Positions 40,524 to 49,988 of a DNA stretch of 64,000 bases are shown here, in pieces. The notes beneath the pieces are model-generated. The model had not been told where the DNA came from, did not search any database, and was given only the letters and a program-made list of their open reading frames with translations. A program made the translations under genes and the position numbers. Origin of the DNA: Glaciimonas sp. (GTDB taxonomy: Bacteria; Pseudomonadota; Gammaproteobacteria; Burkholderiales; Burkholderiaceae_D); the NCBI GenBank assembly GCA_012927625.1, contig JABBOV010000004.1:226124-290123 (forward strand). The letters run 5' to 3'. Every line of letters starts with the position of its first letter. The first letter of the stretch is position 1.

Positions 40524-41327
40524 ATGTTGCGACGCAGTTTTTTGACCCTTGCAAGTCTGTTGTTATCGATTGGATGTACCGCAGTGAGCTTGCCGTTGCG
40601 CGCCGCCACGGTGGAATCGGCCTCTGCGTCGCCGAATGCCGGCGCACTAATCAATGAATCCGGCCGCTTGCGCTATTTGGCCGAGCGCATGGGTAAGGCG
40701 TATGCGCAGCAGGTGCTAAAAATATTGCCCGAGAAATCCTCTGAGCAAATCACGCAATCGCAAAAACGTTACGAAGACGCCTTGCAATTTTTGGGCAAAG
40801 GAGCACACACGCCAGAACTGAAGGCAGGACTGGCGACCATAACCGAAATGTATCGCCGCTATAGCGCGGCGCTGGGTAAGCCAGCTACCAGAGATAATGT
40901 GGCTGCGGCGCACCAGATTACCGATGCGCTGGTGGCGGCGGCGGATAAATTGACCATCGCTTTTCAGCTTCAGGCAAACATCCCCACCGCTAGAATTGTC
41001 AACCTGTCTGGCCGTCAGCGAATGCTGTCGCAACGCATGGCCCGGCTGTATTTTGGCGCAATGGTGAGCAATACCAAGCCTGATCTGGACAAATTTATCC
41101 TGGAATTCAAGAGCGCGATGGCGGCGCTCGAAGCGGCGCCTTTGTCCTCCGAAGCAATCAGGCGCGAGCTTGCCCTGGCAAAAACCCAGTGGTTGTTCTT
41201 GGAAAATGCACTCAATGGCGGTGCCGCTTCGGATATCGCAGCCAGGAATGTTGCCACTACCAGCGAGCGTCTTCTGGAAACGATGGACAATCTGACCGGT
41301 ATGTATAGCCAGGCACTCAGAAACTAA
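40524..41327 (+). CDS. Secreted PilJ-N (type IV pili chemoreceptor N-terminal) domain protein
   Basis: A 267-residue exported protein with a signal peptide (LTLASLLLSIGCTAVSLPLRA, cleavage near AAT). The mature part has two copies of the PilJ_N helical motif: NESGRLRYLAERMGKAY and NLSGRQRMLSQRMARLYF. There is no HAMP or signalling domain, so it is a free-standing sensory or ligand-binding module, probably periplasmic. It may work with a separate receptor or regulator. Ligand unknown; nitrate is sensed by related domains, which is only suggestive. Confidence 0.8.
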   Translation: MLRRSFLTLASLLLSIGCTAVSLPLRAATVESASASPNAGALINESGRLRYLAERMGKAYAQQVLKILPEKSSEQITQSQKRYEDALQFLGKGAHTPELKAGLATITEMYRRYSAALGKPATRDNVAAAHQITDALVAAADKLTIAFQLQANIPTARIVNLSGRQRMLSQRMARLYFGAMVSNTKPDLDKFILEFKSAMAALEAAPLSSEAIRRELALAKTQWLFLENALNGGAASDIAARNVATTSERLLETMDNLTGMYSQALRN

Positions 41328-41576
41328 TAAGGAATGCGTTATGGATTTGGATTTGGAACAAATCTGCGTATTGTTTTTGGTACTTTCGTGATATCAGTGC
41401 CTGGCTTGTTTGCCAGCGAGCGGACTTGGCGCCGAGGTAGTTTTGCCGCCAGGTTCGGCATGCGACAATAGATGGTTATTGCGCGGCGCATAGGCACCGC
41501 GATTTCGCTTGTAACTTTAGCGCGTAAGTAAACTTGCAACCAAGTTTGCTACTACGTTCGTAACCACATCCCCATC

Positions 41577-42443
41577 ATGCATCCCGAATATATTCTGACC
41601 CTGTCTTGTCCCGACCAGCGCGGGATCGTCCAGAGCGTTTCCGGTTTTCTGGCCGATCACGGCTGCAACATCATCGATTCCGCACAATTCGGCGATGCCC
41701 TGTCGCAACTGTTTTTCATGCGAGTGCATTTCGCAGCCGAAGATGTTGGCGTTACCGATGTCACGCTGCGCCACGGCTTTGCGGCGCTGGCGGCAGCCTG
41801 GCACATGGATTTGCAATTGTTTGATGCCGGTGTCAAGCCGCGCATGATGCTGATGGTTTCGAAGGTTGGCCATTGTCTGAACGATCTGCTATTCCGCTAT
41901 AAAAGTGGACTGCTGCCGGTCGAAATCCCGGCTATCGTGTCAAACCACATGGATTTTTACCAGCTCGCGGCTAGCTACAACATTCCATTTCATCATTTGC
42001 CGCTGGAACTGGGCGCGTCCGAACAAGCCAAGCAAGCGCAGGAAGCGCGCGTGCTGGAGCTCATGCAAACGCATCATATCGATTTGGTGGTGCTGGCGCG
42101 CTACATGCAGATTTTGTCTCCGGCTTTGTGCGAAGTGCTCAAGGGGCGGGCGATCAATATCCACCACTCATTCCTGCCCAGTTTCAAGGGCGCCAAACCG
42201 TATTACCAAGCACATGAGCGCGGCGTGAAACTGATCGGCGCCACCGCCCACTTCGTCACTGGCGACCTTGATGAAGGCCCGATCATTGAGCAGGACGTGG
42301 CACGGGTCGACCATGCGATGGATACTGGCGCGCTGACTGCAGTCGGGCGCGATGTTGAATCGGTGGTGCTGGCACGCGCGGTCAAGTGGTTCGTCGAGCA
42401 CCGCATTTTGATCAACGGCCACAAGACGGTGGTTTTCAAATAA
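41577..42443 (+). CDS. purU: Formyltetrahydrofolate deformylase
   Basis: Hydrolyses 10-formyl-tetrahydrofolate to formate and tetrahydrofolate, balancing one-carbon pools and feeding purine synthesis. The 288-residue protein has an N-terminal ACT domain (YILTLSCPDQRGIVQSVSGF) and a C-terminal formyltransferase fold with IPAIVSNH, LVVLARYMQILSP, the catalytic block INIHHSFLPSFKGAKPY and GATAHFVTGDLDEGPII. Full length. The 249-bp upstream gap shows no recognisable riboswitch. Confidence 0.96.
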   Translation: MHPEYILTLSCPDQRGIVQSVSGFLADHGCNIIDSAQFGDALSQLFFMRVHFAAEDVGVTDVTLRHGFAALAAAWHMDLQLFDAGVKPRMMLMVSKVGHCLNDLLFRYKSGLLPVEIPAIVSNHMDFYQLAASYNIPFHHLPLELGASEQAKQAQEARVLELMQTHHIDLVVLARYMQILSPALCEVLKGRAINIHHSFLPSFKGAKPYYQAHERGVKLIGATAHFVTGDLDEGPIIEQDVARVDHAMDTGALTAVGRDVESVVLARAVKWFVEHRILINGHKTVVFK

Positions 42444-42511
42444 CTTTGGCAAAGTGCGTTTAGCGTTAGCACCTGAATACAGCATTCCGCCTCTCATTTT
42501 TAAGCGACACA

Positions 42512-43060
42512 ATGGCTATCAAAGCAACCATTTACAAAGCCGATCTGCAAATTGCAGACATGGACCGCAATTTTTACGAAACGCAAATCCTGACTATCGC
42601 CCGTCATCCGTCCGAAACCGACGAACGGATGATGGTAAGGGTGCTGGCCTTTGCCCGCCATGCACACGAGGCACTGACTTTTACCAAGGGCTTGTTCGAT
42701 ACCGAGGAGCCGGATTTATGGCAAAAAGATTTGACCGGCGCTATCGAGCTTTGGGTCGAGGTTGGGCAGCCGGACGACAAGCGGCTGCTCAAAGCCTGCG
42801 GGCGCGCCGAACAAGTGGTGGTCTACAGCTACGCCAGCAATAGCAGCATCTGGTGGAATCAGATCGGCAACCGCCTGGAGCGCGCCAAGAATTTAACCGT
42901 ATTCAACGTGCCGGCAGCAACCAGTCAGGCATTGCAAAAGCTGGCGCAACGCAATATGCAGTTGCAATGCACGATTCAAGATGGGCAGATCTGGATGACA
43001 GGCGGGGATCAGACGATACAGATCGATCTGGAGACTCTGAAAGCTCCGATGCAGCGTTGA
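42512..43060 (+). CDS. yaeQ: YaeQ family protein
   Basis: A 182-residue conserved protein with a PD-(D/E)XK-nuclease-like fold; activity not established. Family blocks are MAIKATIYKADLQIADMDRN, ARHPSETDERMMVRVLAFA, IELWVEVGQPDDKRLLKA and VVVYSYASNSSIWWNQI. Full length. It lies 68 bp after purU in the same direction. Element copy 4 follows the stop by eight bases. Confidence 0.93.
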   Translation: MAIKATIYKADLQIADMDRNFYETQILTIARHPSETDERMMVRVLAFARHAHEALTFTKGLFDTEEPDLWQKDLTGAIELWVEVGQPDDKRLLKACGRAEQVVVYSYASNSSIWWNQIGNRLERAKNLTVFNVPAATSQALQKLAQRNMQLQCTIQDGQIWMTGGDQTIQIDLETLKAPMQR

Positions 43061-43068
43061 TTTTTATG

Positions 43069-43140
43069 GGAGTATAGCTTATAACAATGCCATTTCCGCA
43101 TATTATTATTAAGTATTTAACAAATACATTGTGCAGTATG
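43069..43140 (+). repeat. Dispersed GAGTATG intergenic element, copy 4
   Basis: Begins GGAGTATAGC and ends TGCAGTATG. Contains AATGCCATTTCCGCATATTA and a small hairpin GTATTT-AAC-AAATAC. It lies between the yaeQ stop and a terminator hairpin. Confidence 0.75.
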
Positions 43141-43157
43141 TGCTTTATAACTTGCCG

Positions 43158-43198
43158 AATGCCACCCGGCGCACGCAAATCCCTGGTGGCATTTTTTA
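43158..43198 (+). terminator. Rho-independent terminator after yaeQ
   Basis: AATGCCACC / GGTGGCATT, nine base pairs with an 18-base loop, followed by TTTTT. Located 18 bp after element copy 4. Confidence 0.75.
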
Positions 43199-43207
43199 TT
43201 ATTCGAA

Positions 43208-43870
43208 TCAGGCCAGAACGCGTTTGAACCAAGCGCCGATGTCATCGATTTCTTCTGCGGACACCGCGTGCTGCATCATGTACTCATGCCATTCGACGGT
43301 GTAGCCGAGGGAGGCCAGCAGTTCGCGCGATTGTTCTGCACGCGTGATCTGGATCACCTGATCAGCGCGGCCATGCGCCATGAAGATCGGCGTGTGCTGG
43401 TTGGCCGGGTGACGTTCTGCTGCTAAGACGCCACTTAAAGGAACGTAGCCCGACAGACACAGCAAACCAGCTAGTGGTTTAGTGTGGCGCAGACCGGTTT
43501 GCAGGGCCATCGCGCAGCCCTGGGAAAATCCGGCCAGGATGATGCGCTCGGCCGGCGTGCCGCGTGCGATTTCTCTGGCGATCAGATTTTCGACCGATAT
43601 TTGCGAATTGCGCAGGCCCGCTTCATCTTCGCGTTTCGCCAGATCGGCACCGAGAATGTCATACCAGGCGCGCATCACATTGCCGCCATTTATGGTTACC
43701 GGTATCGCGCTGGCATGCGGGAATACGAAGCGGATCGGAGGGCAGCCAGTTAAATCCAGTTCGCGCACGATCGGCACGAAATCATTGCCGTCCGCACCCA
43801 GGCCGTGCAGCCAGATGACGGATACGCTCGGGTTGGGAGCAGTTTCGATTTCAACGGTTTCTAGTGTCAT
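43208..43870 (-). CDS. Carboxylesterase of the phospholipase/carboxylesterase family
   Basis: A 220-residue serine esterase (EstB type). VIWLHGLGADGNDFVPIV forms the oxyanion side, the nucleophile is in LAGFSQGCAMA, Asp in AHGRADQVI and His near the end in YMMQHAVSAEE. Length and motifs match small carboxylesterases that hydrolyse short-chain esters or lysophospholipids. Convergent to yaeQ. Confidence 0.9.
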   Translation of the reverse strand: MTLETVEIETAPNPSVSVIWLHGLGADGNDFVPIVRELDLTGCPPIRFVFPHASAIPVTINGGNVMRAWYDILGADLAKREDEAGLRNSQISVENLIAREIARGTPAERIILAGFSQGCAMALQTGLRHTKPLAGLLCLSGYVPLSGVLAAERHPANQHTPIFMAHGRADQVIQITRAEQSRELLASLGYTVEWHEYMMQHAVSAEEIDDIGAWFKRVLA

Positions 43871-43960
43871 GGTTGGAGCCTTCTTCGTGGTCGCAAATGG
43901 AGGAGATGGATTGCGTAAAGACAGTTATCGTTCCCGCGTATGTGTGGGGCTTCAGACGAT

Positions 43961-44575
43961 TCACGTTTTAGCGCGGACAGCGGATTTCGGGCGAAATGCC
44001 TTGCAGACGTTTTCATCGGTTTCGATATATGGCCCGCCCATCAGGTCGATGCAGTAGGGCACCGCAGCGAAGATGCCGGCAACAAGTTGTTTGCCGTCGG
44101 CATCTTTCAAGCCTTCCAGCGTTTCCTTGATGGATTTTGGTTGGCCGGGCAGATTCATGATCAATGCCGCGTGGTCAGCGCTTTCACGGATCACCGTGAC
44201 TTGGCGCGACAGGATTGCGGTCGGCACAAACCGCAGGCTGATCTGGCGCATCTGTTCGCCGAAGCCGGGCATTTCCTTGGTGGCTACAGCCAGCGTTGCC
44301 TCCGGTGTGACGTCGCGTTTGGCCGGGCCGGTGCCGCCGGTGGTCAGTACCAGATCGCAGTGCAATACATCGACCAGTTCAATCAGGGCTTTTTCAATCG
44401 CGGCTCGTTCGTCCGGTATCAGCCGGGTTTCCATTTGCCATGGACTGGTCAATGCGGCGGAAAACCAGTCGCGCAGCGCCGGGATTCCCTGGTCTTCATA
44501 GACGCCGCTGGAGGCGCGGTCGGAAATCGAGACCAGACCGATGCGCAACTGATCAGGGTTATTTATTTTCGTCAT
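43961..44575 (-). CDS. mog: Molybdopterin adenylyltransferase
   Basis: Activates molybdopterin with ATP to MPT-AMP before molybdenum insertion. The 204-residue protein has IGLVSISDRASSGVYEDQGIP, the nucleotide/MPT-binding block LVLTTGGTGPAKRDVTPEAT and IMNLPGQPKSIKETLE. ATG 44575 is used; ATG 44581 is also possible. Both overlap the 3' end of darP, so the two genes are coupled. No molybdoenzyme gene is in the window. Confidence 0.92.
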   Translation of the reverse strand: MTKINNPDQLRIGLVSISDRASSGVYEDQGIPALRDWFSAALTSPWQMETRLIPDERAAIEKALIELVDVLHCDLVLTTGGTGPAKRDVTPEATLAVATKEMPGFGEQMRQISLRFVPTAILSRQVTVIRESADHAALIMNLPGQPKSIKETLEGLKDADGKQLVAGIFAAVPYCIDLMGGPYIETDENVCKAFRPKSAVRAKT

Positions 44576-45158
44576 CGTCATTCTGCCCGTCCTGATCGTC
44601 TTGCTCAGAGGTCTTGGCCTGGGTCTGCAGTTGTTTGAGTATCTGAAAAATCTCGCGATACGCTTTAGGCGGTTTGTTCTCAGCCTGTTCTTTGCGCGCA
44701 TTGCGGATCAGCGTGCGCAAGTGTTGCGCTTCGAGTTCAGGATGTTGCTGCAGCAACAGCGTTAGCGCGGCATCGTCTTTGAGTAGTCGTTCGCGGTGAC
44801 GTTCCAGTGCATGCATGGCGCTGGTATCGGCTTTGGACAAACCTTTCCAGCCGTCCATCGCGCGCTGGATGATGGCGAGTTCCTCTTCATTTAGCGAGCG
44901 CATTTTTTTGCCGACATATTGCAGTTGGCGGCGGCGGCCTTCGTGGTCCTTGATTAGTTGGCAATCAAGAATTGCGTCTTTGACGTCTTCCGGCATCGGC
45001 ACCCGCTTGACGCGGTCGCGTGGCTGGTCGATCAGTTCCTGGCCCAGCTTTTGCAGGGCGGTCATGTCACGTTTGAGTTGCGACTTGGATGGGCGGTCGT
45101 ATTCTTGTTCGAATTCGCTGGTTTGGAAGCCGCAAGCGCCTCGGTTAGGATTTGGCAT
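44559..45158 (-). CDS. darP: Ribosome biogenesis factor DarP/YjgA
   Basis: Late 50S assembly factor (DUF615). The 199-residue helical protein has RPSKSQLKRDMTALQKLGQEL and GRRRQLQYVGKKMRSLNEEE, then an Asp/Asn-rich C-terminal tail. ATG 45158 (MPNPNRGACGF) is chosen over an upstream start at 45206. It is divergent from pmbA with an 82-bp gap, the usual neighbourhood of this gene. Confidence 0.92.
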   Translation of the reverse strand: MPNPNRGACGFQTSEFEQEYDRPSKSQLKRDMTALQKLGQELIDQPRDRVKRVPMPEDVKDAILDCQLIKDHEGRRRQLQYVGKKMRSLNEEELAIIQRAMDGWKGLSKADTSAMHALERHRERLLKDDAALTLLLQQHPELEAQHLRTLIRNARKEQAENKPPKAYREIFQILKQLQTQAKTSEQDDQDGQNDDDENK

Positions 45159-45240
45159 AATGAATTGAGGGGGGCAGTGAGCCATTCTGTAAACGACTGC
45201 TATCATAACTGTTTATACGACCATCCGAAGAAAACAGCTC

Positions 45241-46593
45241 ATGAGCGACTCCCTATTCATTCACAGCCAAGACCAATTAAAGCAGTTAGCGCGAGATGTG
45301 TTGCGCATCGCCCTTGATACCGGAGCATCGGATGCCTCGGTCGATTTCAGCGAAGGCAGCGGTCTGTCCGTGTCCGTACGCAAGGGCAAGATCGAGACCA
45401 TCGAACAGAACAAGGATAAAGGCATGGGCGTGACCGTGTATATCGGCAAAAAACGCGGCAATGCCAGCAGTTCCGATTTTTCGGAAGCCGCCTTGCGCGC
45501 CACTGTGGAAGCGGCCTACAACATTGCCCGCTTTACTGCCGAAGATGATTGCGCCGGTTTGCCGGAGGCCGACATGCTGGAAATGGCGCCGCGCGATTTA
45601 CGCCTGTGCTATCCGTGGACGATTTCATCGGAGGAAGCCGTTTTGCTGGCGCAGCGCACCGAGGCCGCGGCGTTTGCGGTCGACAAGCGCATTACCAACA
45701 GCGAAGGCGCTGGGGTGCATGTGCAACAGTCGCATTTTATTTCGGCCAACAGCCGCGGTTTTATCGGTGGCTATCCGTATTCCCGCCACACCATTTCGGT
45801 CTCTCCAATCGCCGGCAAGGGTGGCAACATGCAGCGCGACGACTGGTATTCATCGATGCGCAATCCCAAAAAACTGGCTAATCCGGAGGATATCGGCCGT
45901 TATGCGGCAGAGCGCGCATTGGCGCGGCTGAGCGCGCGCAAGCTCGATACCCGCAAGTGCCCGGTATTGTTTGAAGCGCCGTTGGCAGCGGGTTTGCTGG
46001 GTGCTTTTGTACAAGCGGTGTCGGGCGGCGCGTTGTATCGCAAATCCACTTTTTTACTTGATTCACTGGGTACCCAAGCTTTCCCGGCGCATATTCAGAT
46101 TCTGGAAGATCCGTTTGTTATCGGCGGCGTCGGTTCTTCACCGTTCGACGATGAAGGGGTCACAACCCACCGACGCGATGTGGTCAAGGATGGCGTGGTG
46201 CAGGGTTATTTTCTGTCCACTTATTCGGCCCGCAAGCTCGGCATGCAGACTACTGGCAACGCCGGCGGCTCGCATAATCTGTCGCTGACATCGACGCTTA
46301 CCAAACGCACCGATAATTTCAAGGCGATGCTGAAGAAAATGGGCACCGGGCTTCTTGTGACGGAGTTGATGGGGCAGGGAACCAATTATGTGACCGGTGA
46401 TTATTCGCGTGGCGCTTCGGGGTTCTGGGTGGAAAATGGCGTGATTGCGTATCCAGTGGAAGAAATCACCATTGCCGGCAACATGAAAGATATGTTTCAA
46501 CAAATCGTGGCAGTCGGCGCCGATACTCTGGTGCGCGGTTCGAAACAAACCGGTTCCATCCTGGTCGAGAACATGATGGTAGCCGGCAGCTAA
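45241..46593 (+). CDS. pmbA: Metalloprotease PmbA (TldE)
   Basis: Partner of TldD in a cytoplasmic metalloprotease that trims unfolded peptides, such as pro-microcin B17 and CcdA in E. coli. The 450-residue protein shows the TldD/PmbA fold with VRKGKIETIEQNKDKGMGVT, ANSRGFIGGYPYSRHTISVS and the C-terminal TELMGQGTNYVTGDYSRGAS. Like other PmbA proteins it carries no HExxxH; the catalytic site belongs to TldD, which is not in this window. Full length. Confidence 0.94.
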   Translation: MSDSLFIHSQDQLKQLARDVLRIALDTGASDASVDFSEGSGLSVSVRKGKIETIEQNKDKGMGVTVYIGKKRGNASSSDFSEAALRATVEAAYNIARFTAEDDCAGLPEADMLEMAPRDLRLCYPWTISSEEAVLLAQRTEAAAFAVDKRITNSEGAGVHVQQSHFISANSRGFIGGYPYSRHTISVSPIAGKGGNMQRDDWYSSMRNPKKLANPEDIGRYAAERALARLSARKLDTRKCPVLFEAPLAAGLLGAFVQAVSGGALYRKSTFLLDSLGTQAFPAHIQILEDPFVIGGVGSSPFDDEGVTTHRRDVVKDGVVQGYFLSTYSARKLGMQTTGNAGGSHNLSLTSTLTKRTDNFKAMLKKMGTGLLVTELMGQGTNYVTGDYSRGASGFWVENGVIAYPVEEITIAGNMKDMFQQIVAVGADTLVRGSKQTGSILVENMMVAGS

Positions 46594-46653
46594 CTTCAGC
46601 AAGTTCCGGTGGGCCGCCAGCGTCCTGGTTTGGATAACTGGCTGGCCTGAAAT

Positions 46654-47367
46654 TTATGCACCGAGATACGCTTCGATCACTTTCGGGTTATGCAGCAGGT
46701 TTTGGCCGCTGTCGGCCAGCACGATCTTGCCGGTTTCCAGCACATAACCCCGTTGTGCGATGCGCAGCGCCTGACGCACGTTCTGTTCAACCAGCAGAAT
46801 AGTCAAGCCAGTCTGGTTTATCTGTTTCAATACCCGGAAAATCCCCTGTACCATCAACGGCGCCAACCCCATTGATGGCTCGTCCAGCAACAATACGCGT
46901 GGTTTGGCCATCAGCGCGCGGGCGATTGCCAGCATCTGCTGCTCGCCGCCGGAAAGGTTTCCCGCCAGTCCCGCCGCACGGTTTGCCAGCACTGGAAAAA
47001 GTGCGAAAACCCAGTCCAGGTCTTGCGGCACTTGCGCTTTGTCTTTTCGGGTATATGCGCCCAGGTCGAGGTTTTCACGTACTGTCAGCGTGGCAAGGAT
47101 AGCGCGGCCTTCGGCAACCTGTACTACGCCGCTGCGCACGATTTCATGCGGCGCGAGCTTGGTCAGGTCTTTGCCGTCCAGTATCACTTGACCGCGGGTC
47201 GGCTTCAATAAGCCCGAAATTGCCAGCAGCGCAGTGCTTTTGCCGGCGCCATTGGCGCCGACCAGTGCCGTGATTTCACCTTGGTTCAATACCAGATCAA
47301 TGCCTTTGACCGCTTCGATCTGGCCATACGAGACCGCTAAATCTTGAATGCGCAGAATCTCACTCAT
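46654..47367 (-). CDS. livF: Branched-chain amino acid ABC transporter ATPase LivF
   Basis: Second ATPase of the Liv-type importer. The 237-residue protein has Walker A GANGAGKST, signature LSGGEQQMLAIARAL and Walker B VLLLDEPSMGLAP, and ends KVIEAYLGA as LivF proteins do. It overlaps livG by four bases and is the last gene of livKHMGF. Substrate is probably leucine/isoleucine/valine or a related amino acid or amide. Confidence 0.94.
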   Translation of the reverse strand: MSEILRIQDLAVSYGQIEAVKGIDLVLNQGEITALVGANGAGKSTALLAISGLLKPTRGQVILDGKDLTKLAPHEIVRSGVVQVAEGRAILATLTVRENLDLGAYTRKDKAQVPQDLDWVFALFPVLANRAAGLAGNLSGGEQQMLAIARALMAKPRVLLLDEPSMGLAPLMVQGIFRVLKQINQTGLTILLVEQNVRQALRIAQRGYVLETGKIVLADSGQNLLHNPKVIEAYLGA

Positions 47368-48125
47368 GCGGCTTCCTCCTTGCCGAGATAGGCCTCGATC
47401 ACTTCCGGGTTCTGGCGTATTTCAGCCGGAGTGCCTTCAGCGATGATCTTGCCAAAATTCAGTACCGCGATGCGTTCGCATAGCTCCATCACAAAGCGCA
47501 TATCGTGTTCGATCATGAAAATGCTGAAACCGCGCTGTTTAATGTTGACGATTTCTGCCATCAGCTCCGTTTTTTCTGCCGGATTCATACCGGCGACCGG
47601 TTCATCCAGTAGTAGTAATTTGGGTTCGGTGGCCAATGCGCGGGCAAATTCCAGCTTGCGCTGCTCACCATAGGACAGGCTGGCGGCTAACATCTGCGCC
47701 TTGTGGTCGAGCTTTACCCACGACAGCAATTCCAGCGCCCTGAGGCGCGCCTTGGCTTCGGCATTGCGAAACGCTGAGAGATTGAGCAGCAGGCTGGCGA
47801 AGCCATAATCCAGGTGATCGTGCATGCCCACCACGACGTTTTCCAGCAGTGTCATTTCCTTGAAAATTCGGATGTTCTGAAAGGTGCGGGCGATCCCGAG
47901 CTTGGTAATGCGGTGTGCCGGCACCGTCTCCAGATTCTGGCCATTGAATTCGATACAACCACTCGATGGGCGCAGCAGGCCGGTGACCAGATTGAAAATT
48001 GTGGTTTTGCCGGCGCCATTCGGCCCGATCAGGCCGAAAATACTACCTTGCGGCACGCTGAAACTGACGTCCTGCAGCACTTGCAAGCCGCCGAAGTTTT
48101 TACTGATGGCGTTAAGTTGCAGCAT
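47364..48125 (-). CDS. livG: Branched-chain amino acid ABC transporter ATPase LivG
   Basis: First ATPase of the importer, 253 residues. Walker A GPNGAGKTT, the LivG-type insert GIARTFQNIRIFKEMTLLEN, signature LSYGEQRKLEFARAL and Walker B LLLDEPVAGMNP are present. The ATG overlaps the livM stop (TAATG), which decides the start; the longer frame to 48200 would run deep into livM. Confidence 0.94.
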   Translation of the reverse strand: MLQLNAISKNFGGLQVLQDVSFSVPQGSIFGLIGPNGAGKTTIFNLVTGLLRPSSGCIEFNGQNLETVPAHRITKLGIARTFQNIRIFKEMTLLENVVVGMHDHLDYGFASLLLNLSAFRNAEAKARLRALELLSWVKLDHKAQMLAASLSYGEQRKLEFARALATEPKLLLLDEPVAGMNPAEKTELMAEIVNIKQRGFSIFMIEHDMRFVMELCERIAVLNFGKIIAEGTPAEIRQNPEVIEAYLGKEEAA

Positions 48126-49009
48126 TAGCCGGCCGCCTTTCCGGAATTGCGCCGCTGTGCGCGGGCTTGCCAAAACGCACGGATGCGTTGCGGATCCCAT
48201 ATCCCCTTGGGTAGATATAACACCACGAGTATCAGAATCAGGCCATTGGCGGCCAGTCGGAATTCTTTCAGATAGCGCATCAGCTCTGGCAGCAGCGTCA
48301 AAATAGTGCTGCCGATCACCGGGCCGACCAGGTTGCTGGTGCCGCCGAAGACGGCCATCGTTAAAATCTCCACCGCATTCTCGAACGCATAGTTGCCAGG
48401 TCCGATAGTGAAGGTGTAGTGCGCGTTCAGACCGCCGGCAACGCCGGCAATCACCGCGCCCAGTACAAATGCCAGCAGCTTGTGTCCGGCCACGTTGACG
48501 CCCATCAAACGGGCGGCAATCTCATCGGCTTTGATCGCCTCGAATGCACGCCCGACCTTCGAGCGGCGCAATCTCGACAGCACATACAGTGTCGCGCCCA
48601 GGATCAGCACGATGTGCCACCACTCGGTTTTCAGGGGGATGCCATTGATGCCCATCGGCCCGCCAGTGAAATCGAGATTTAGTATGATGACTCGTACCAC
48701 TTCGCCAAAGCCCAGCGTTGCCATCGCCAGATAGACCCCGGACAGGCGCAAGGTGGGAATGCCGATAACCAACGCCACCAGCGCCGGCAAAACGCCGGCT
48801 GCCGTCAGTGCCAGCGGAAACGGCAGGCTGGTCTGCATGCTGATCAGCGCGGCGGCATAGGCGCCGATTCCCATGAAGGCCGCATTCGCCAGCGATAGCA
48901 AGCCGCAGGAAAGCGTCAGGTAAATGGATAAAGCCAACATCGCGTTGATGCCGATACTGAAAATGACAGTGCTGTATATGGACCAGAACCCGTCCCATGA
49001 TTCGAACAT
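48125..49009 (-). CDS. livM: Branched-chain amino acid ABC transporter permease LivM
   Basis: Membrane channel subunit, 294 residues with eight to nine hydrophobic segments. The motifs LSCGLLSLANAAFMGIGAYAA and FEAIKADEIAARLMGVN, followed by LLAFVLGAVIAGVAGGL, are typical of LivM. It pairs with LivH, whose gene ends four bases upstream. The N-terminus is shorter than E. coli LivM, as usual outside enterobacteria. Confidence 0.94.
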   Translation of the reverse strand: MFESWDGFWSIYSTVIFSIGINAMLALSIYLTLSCGLLSLANAAFMGIGAYAAALISMQTSLPFPLALTAAGVLPALVALVIGIPTLRLSGVYLAMATLGFGEVVRVIILNLDFTGGPMGINGIPLKTEWWHIVLILGATLYVLSRLRRSKVGRAFEAIKADEIAARLMGVNVAGHKLLAFVLGAVIAGVAGGLNAHYTFTIGPGNYAFENAVEILTMAVFGGTSNLVGPVIGSTILTLLPELMRYLKEFRLAANGLILILVVLYLPKGIWDPQRIRAFWQARAQRRNSGKAAG

Positions 49010-49013
49010 GATC

Positions 49014-49907
49014 TTAAGCCTTTCTTTCCAGTACCTTGCCGAACATGCCGGAAGGCCGGATCAACAAGATCAGGAACAGCAATCCGAATGCGATCGCATC
49101 ACGGAAATCGCTGGACAGATAAGCTACGCTCAACACTTCGGCAAAGCCCAGGAACAAGCCGCCGATCATTGCGCCACGGATGTCCCCCATGCCGCCCAGG
49201 ATAATGACGGCGATGCCCTTGTGTAGCATCGGCTGCCCCATGAAAGGGGAAATTGCATTGAAGGAGAGCCCAACCAGTACGCCGGCTGCACCGCCCAGCG
49301 CAGCCGCCGAAAACGAGGTCAGCAGGAACAGGCCTTCAACGTTGATGCCCAGCAGGTATGCGGCCTTGGGCGACTCGGCAATGGCGCGCAGCGCACGTCC
49401 CAGTTGGGTGCGGCGCATCACTACCAGCAGCACGATCATCAGCATGAAGGAAATCAGCACAATCGCGAGTTGCACCGCAGTCAAGCGCAGATTGCCCAGT
49501 GTGAAACTGTCTTCCGGGATAGTGCCGAACGGGAAGCGCTGGTTTTCAGCGCCGAAGATGCCTTGCGCCAGGTTAGTCAGCATGATGGCTACGCCGATGG
49601 TAGCGATCATTGGGGTTAGATGTGGCGCATTGCGTTTGCGCAATGGTCGCAACACCAGAAAATCGACCACCAGGCCAATCAGGCCGGTGACTAGCATGGC
49701 TGCCAGCATCGCAACCCAGAGCGACATCGCGAATTGGTTGACCAGAAACAACGCGATATAGCTGCCGAGCATGAAAATCGCGCCGTGAGAAAGATTGATG
49801 ACACCCAAAACCCCAAACACGAGGGTAAATCCCAGCGCAAATAAAGCATAGACGCTGCCGAGGGAGAGCGCGTTGATAAGTTGTTGTTCGAGCATGGTGC
49901 CTGACAA
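49014..49907 (-). CDS. livH: Branched-chain amino acid ABC transporter permease LivH
   Basis: Membrane channel subunit, 297 residues. The N-terminal block INALSLGSVYALFALGFTLV and the cytoplasmic coupling block RALRAIAESPKAAYLLGINV are diagnostic. Full length. It begins 81 bp downstream of the binding-protein gene and is followed by livM within five bases. Confidence 0.94.
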   Translation of the reverse strand: MSGTMLEQQLINALSLGSVYALFALGFTLVFGVLGVINLSHGAIFMLGSYIALFLVNQFAMSLWVAMLAAMLVTGLIGLVVDFLVLRPLRKRNAPHLTPMIATIGVAIMLTNLAQGIFGAENQRFPFGTIPEDSFTLGNLRLTAVQLAIVLISFMLMIVLLVVMRRTQLGRALRAIAESPKAAYLLGINVEGLFLLTSFSAAALGGAAGVLVGLSFNAISPFMGQPMLHKGIAVIILGGMGDIRGAMIGGLFLGFAEVLSVAYLSSDFRDAIAFGLLFLILLIRPSGMFGKVLERKA

Positions 49908-49988
49908 GTTGGGGCCAGCACTCTGACTAAAATGTCGGAGTGACTGGCCCCTGGGTAAAGTTGACAGTTCGGAGAAGCTTTCGAAGGA

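Noticed and set aside
46600-46653. A weak stem (GGCcgCCAGC / GCTGGCC) between pmbA and livF.
   Set aside because: The stem is interrupted and has no T-run in either direction, so a terminator cannot be supported.
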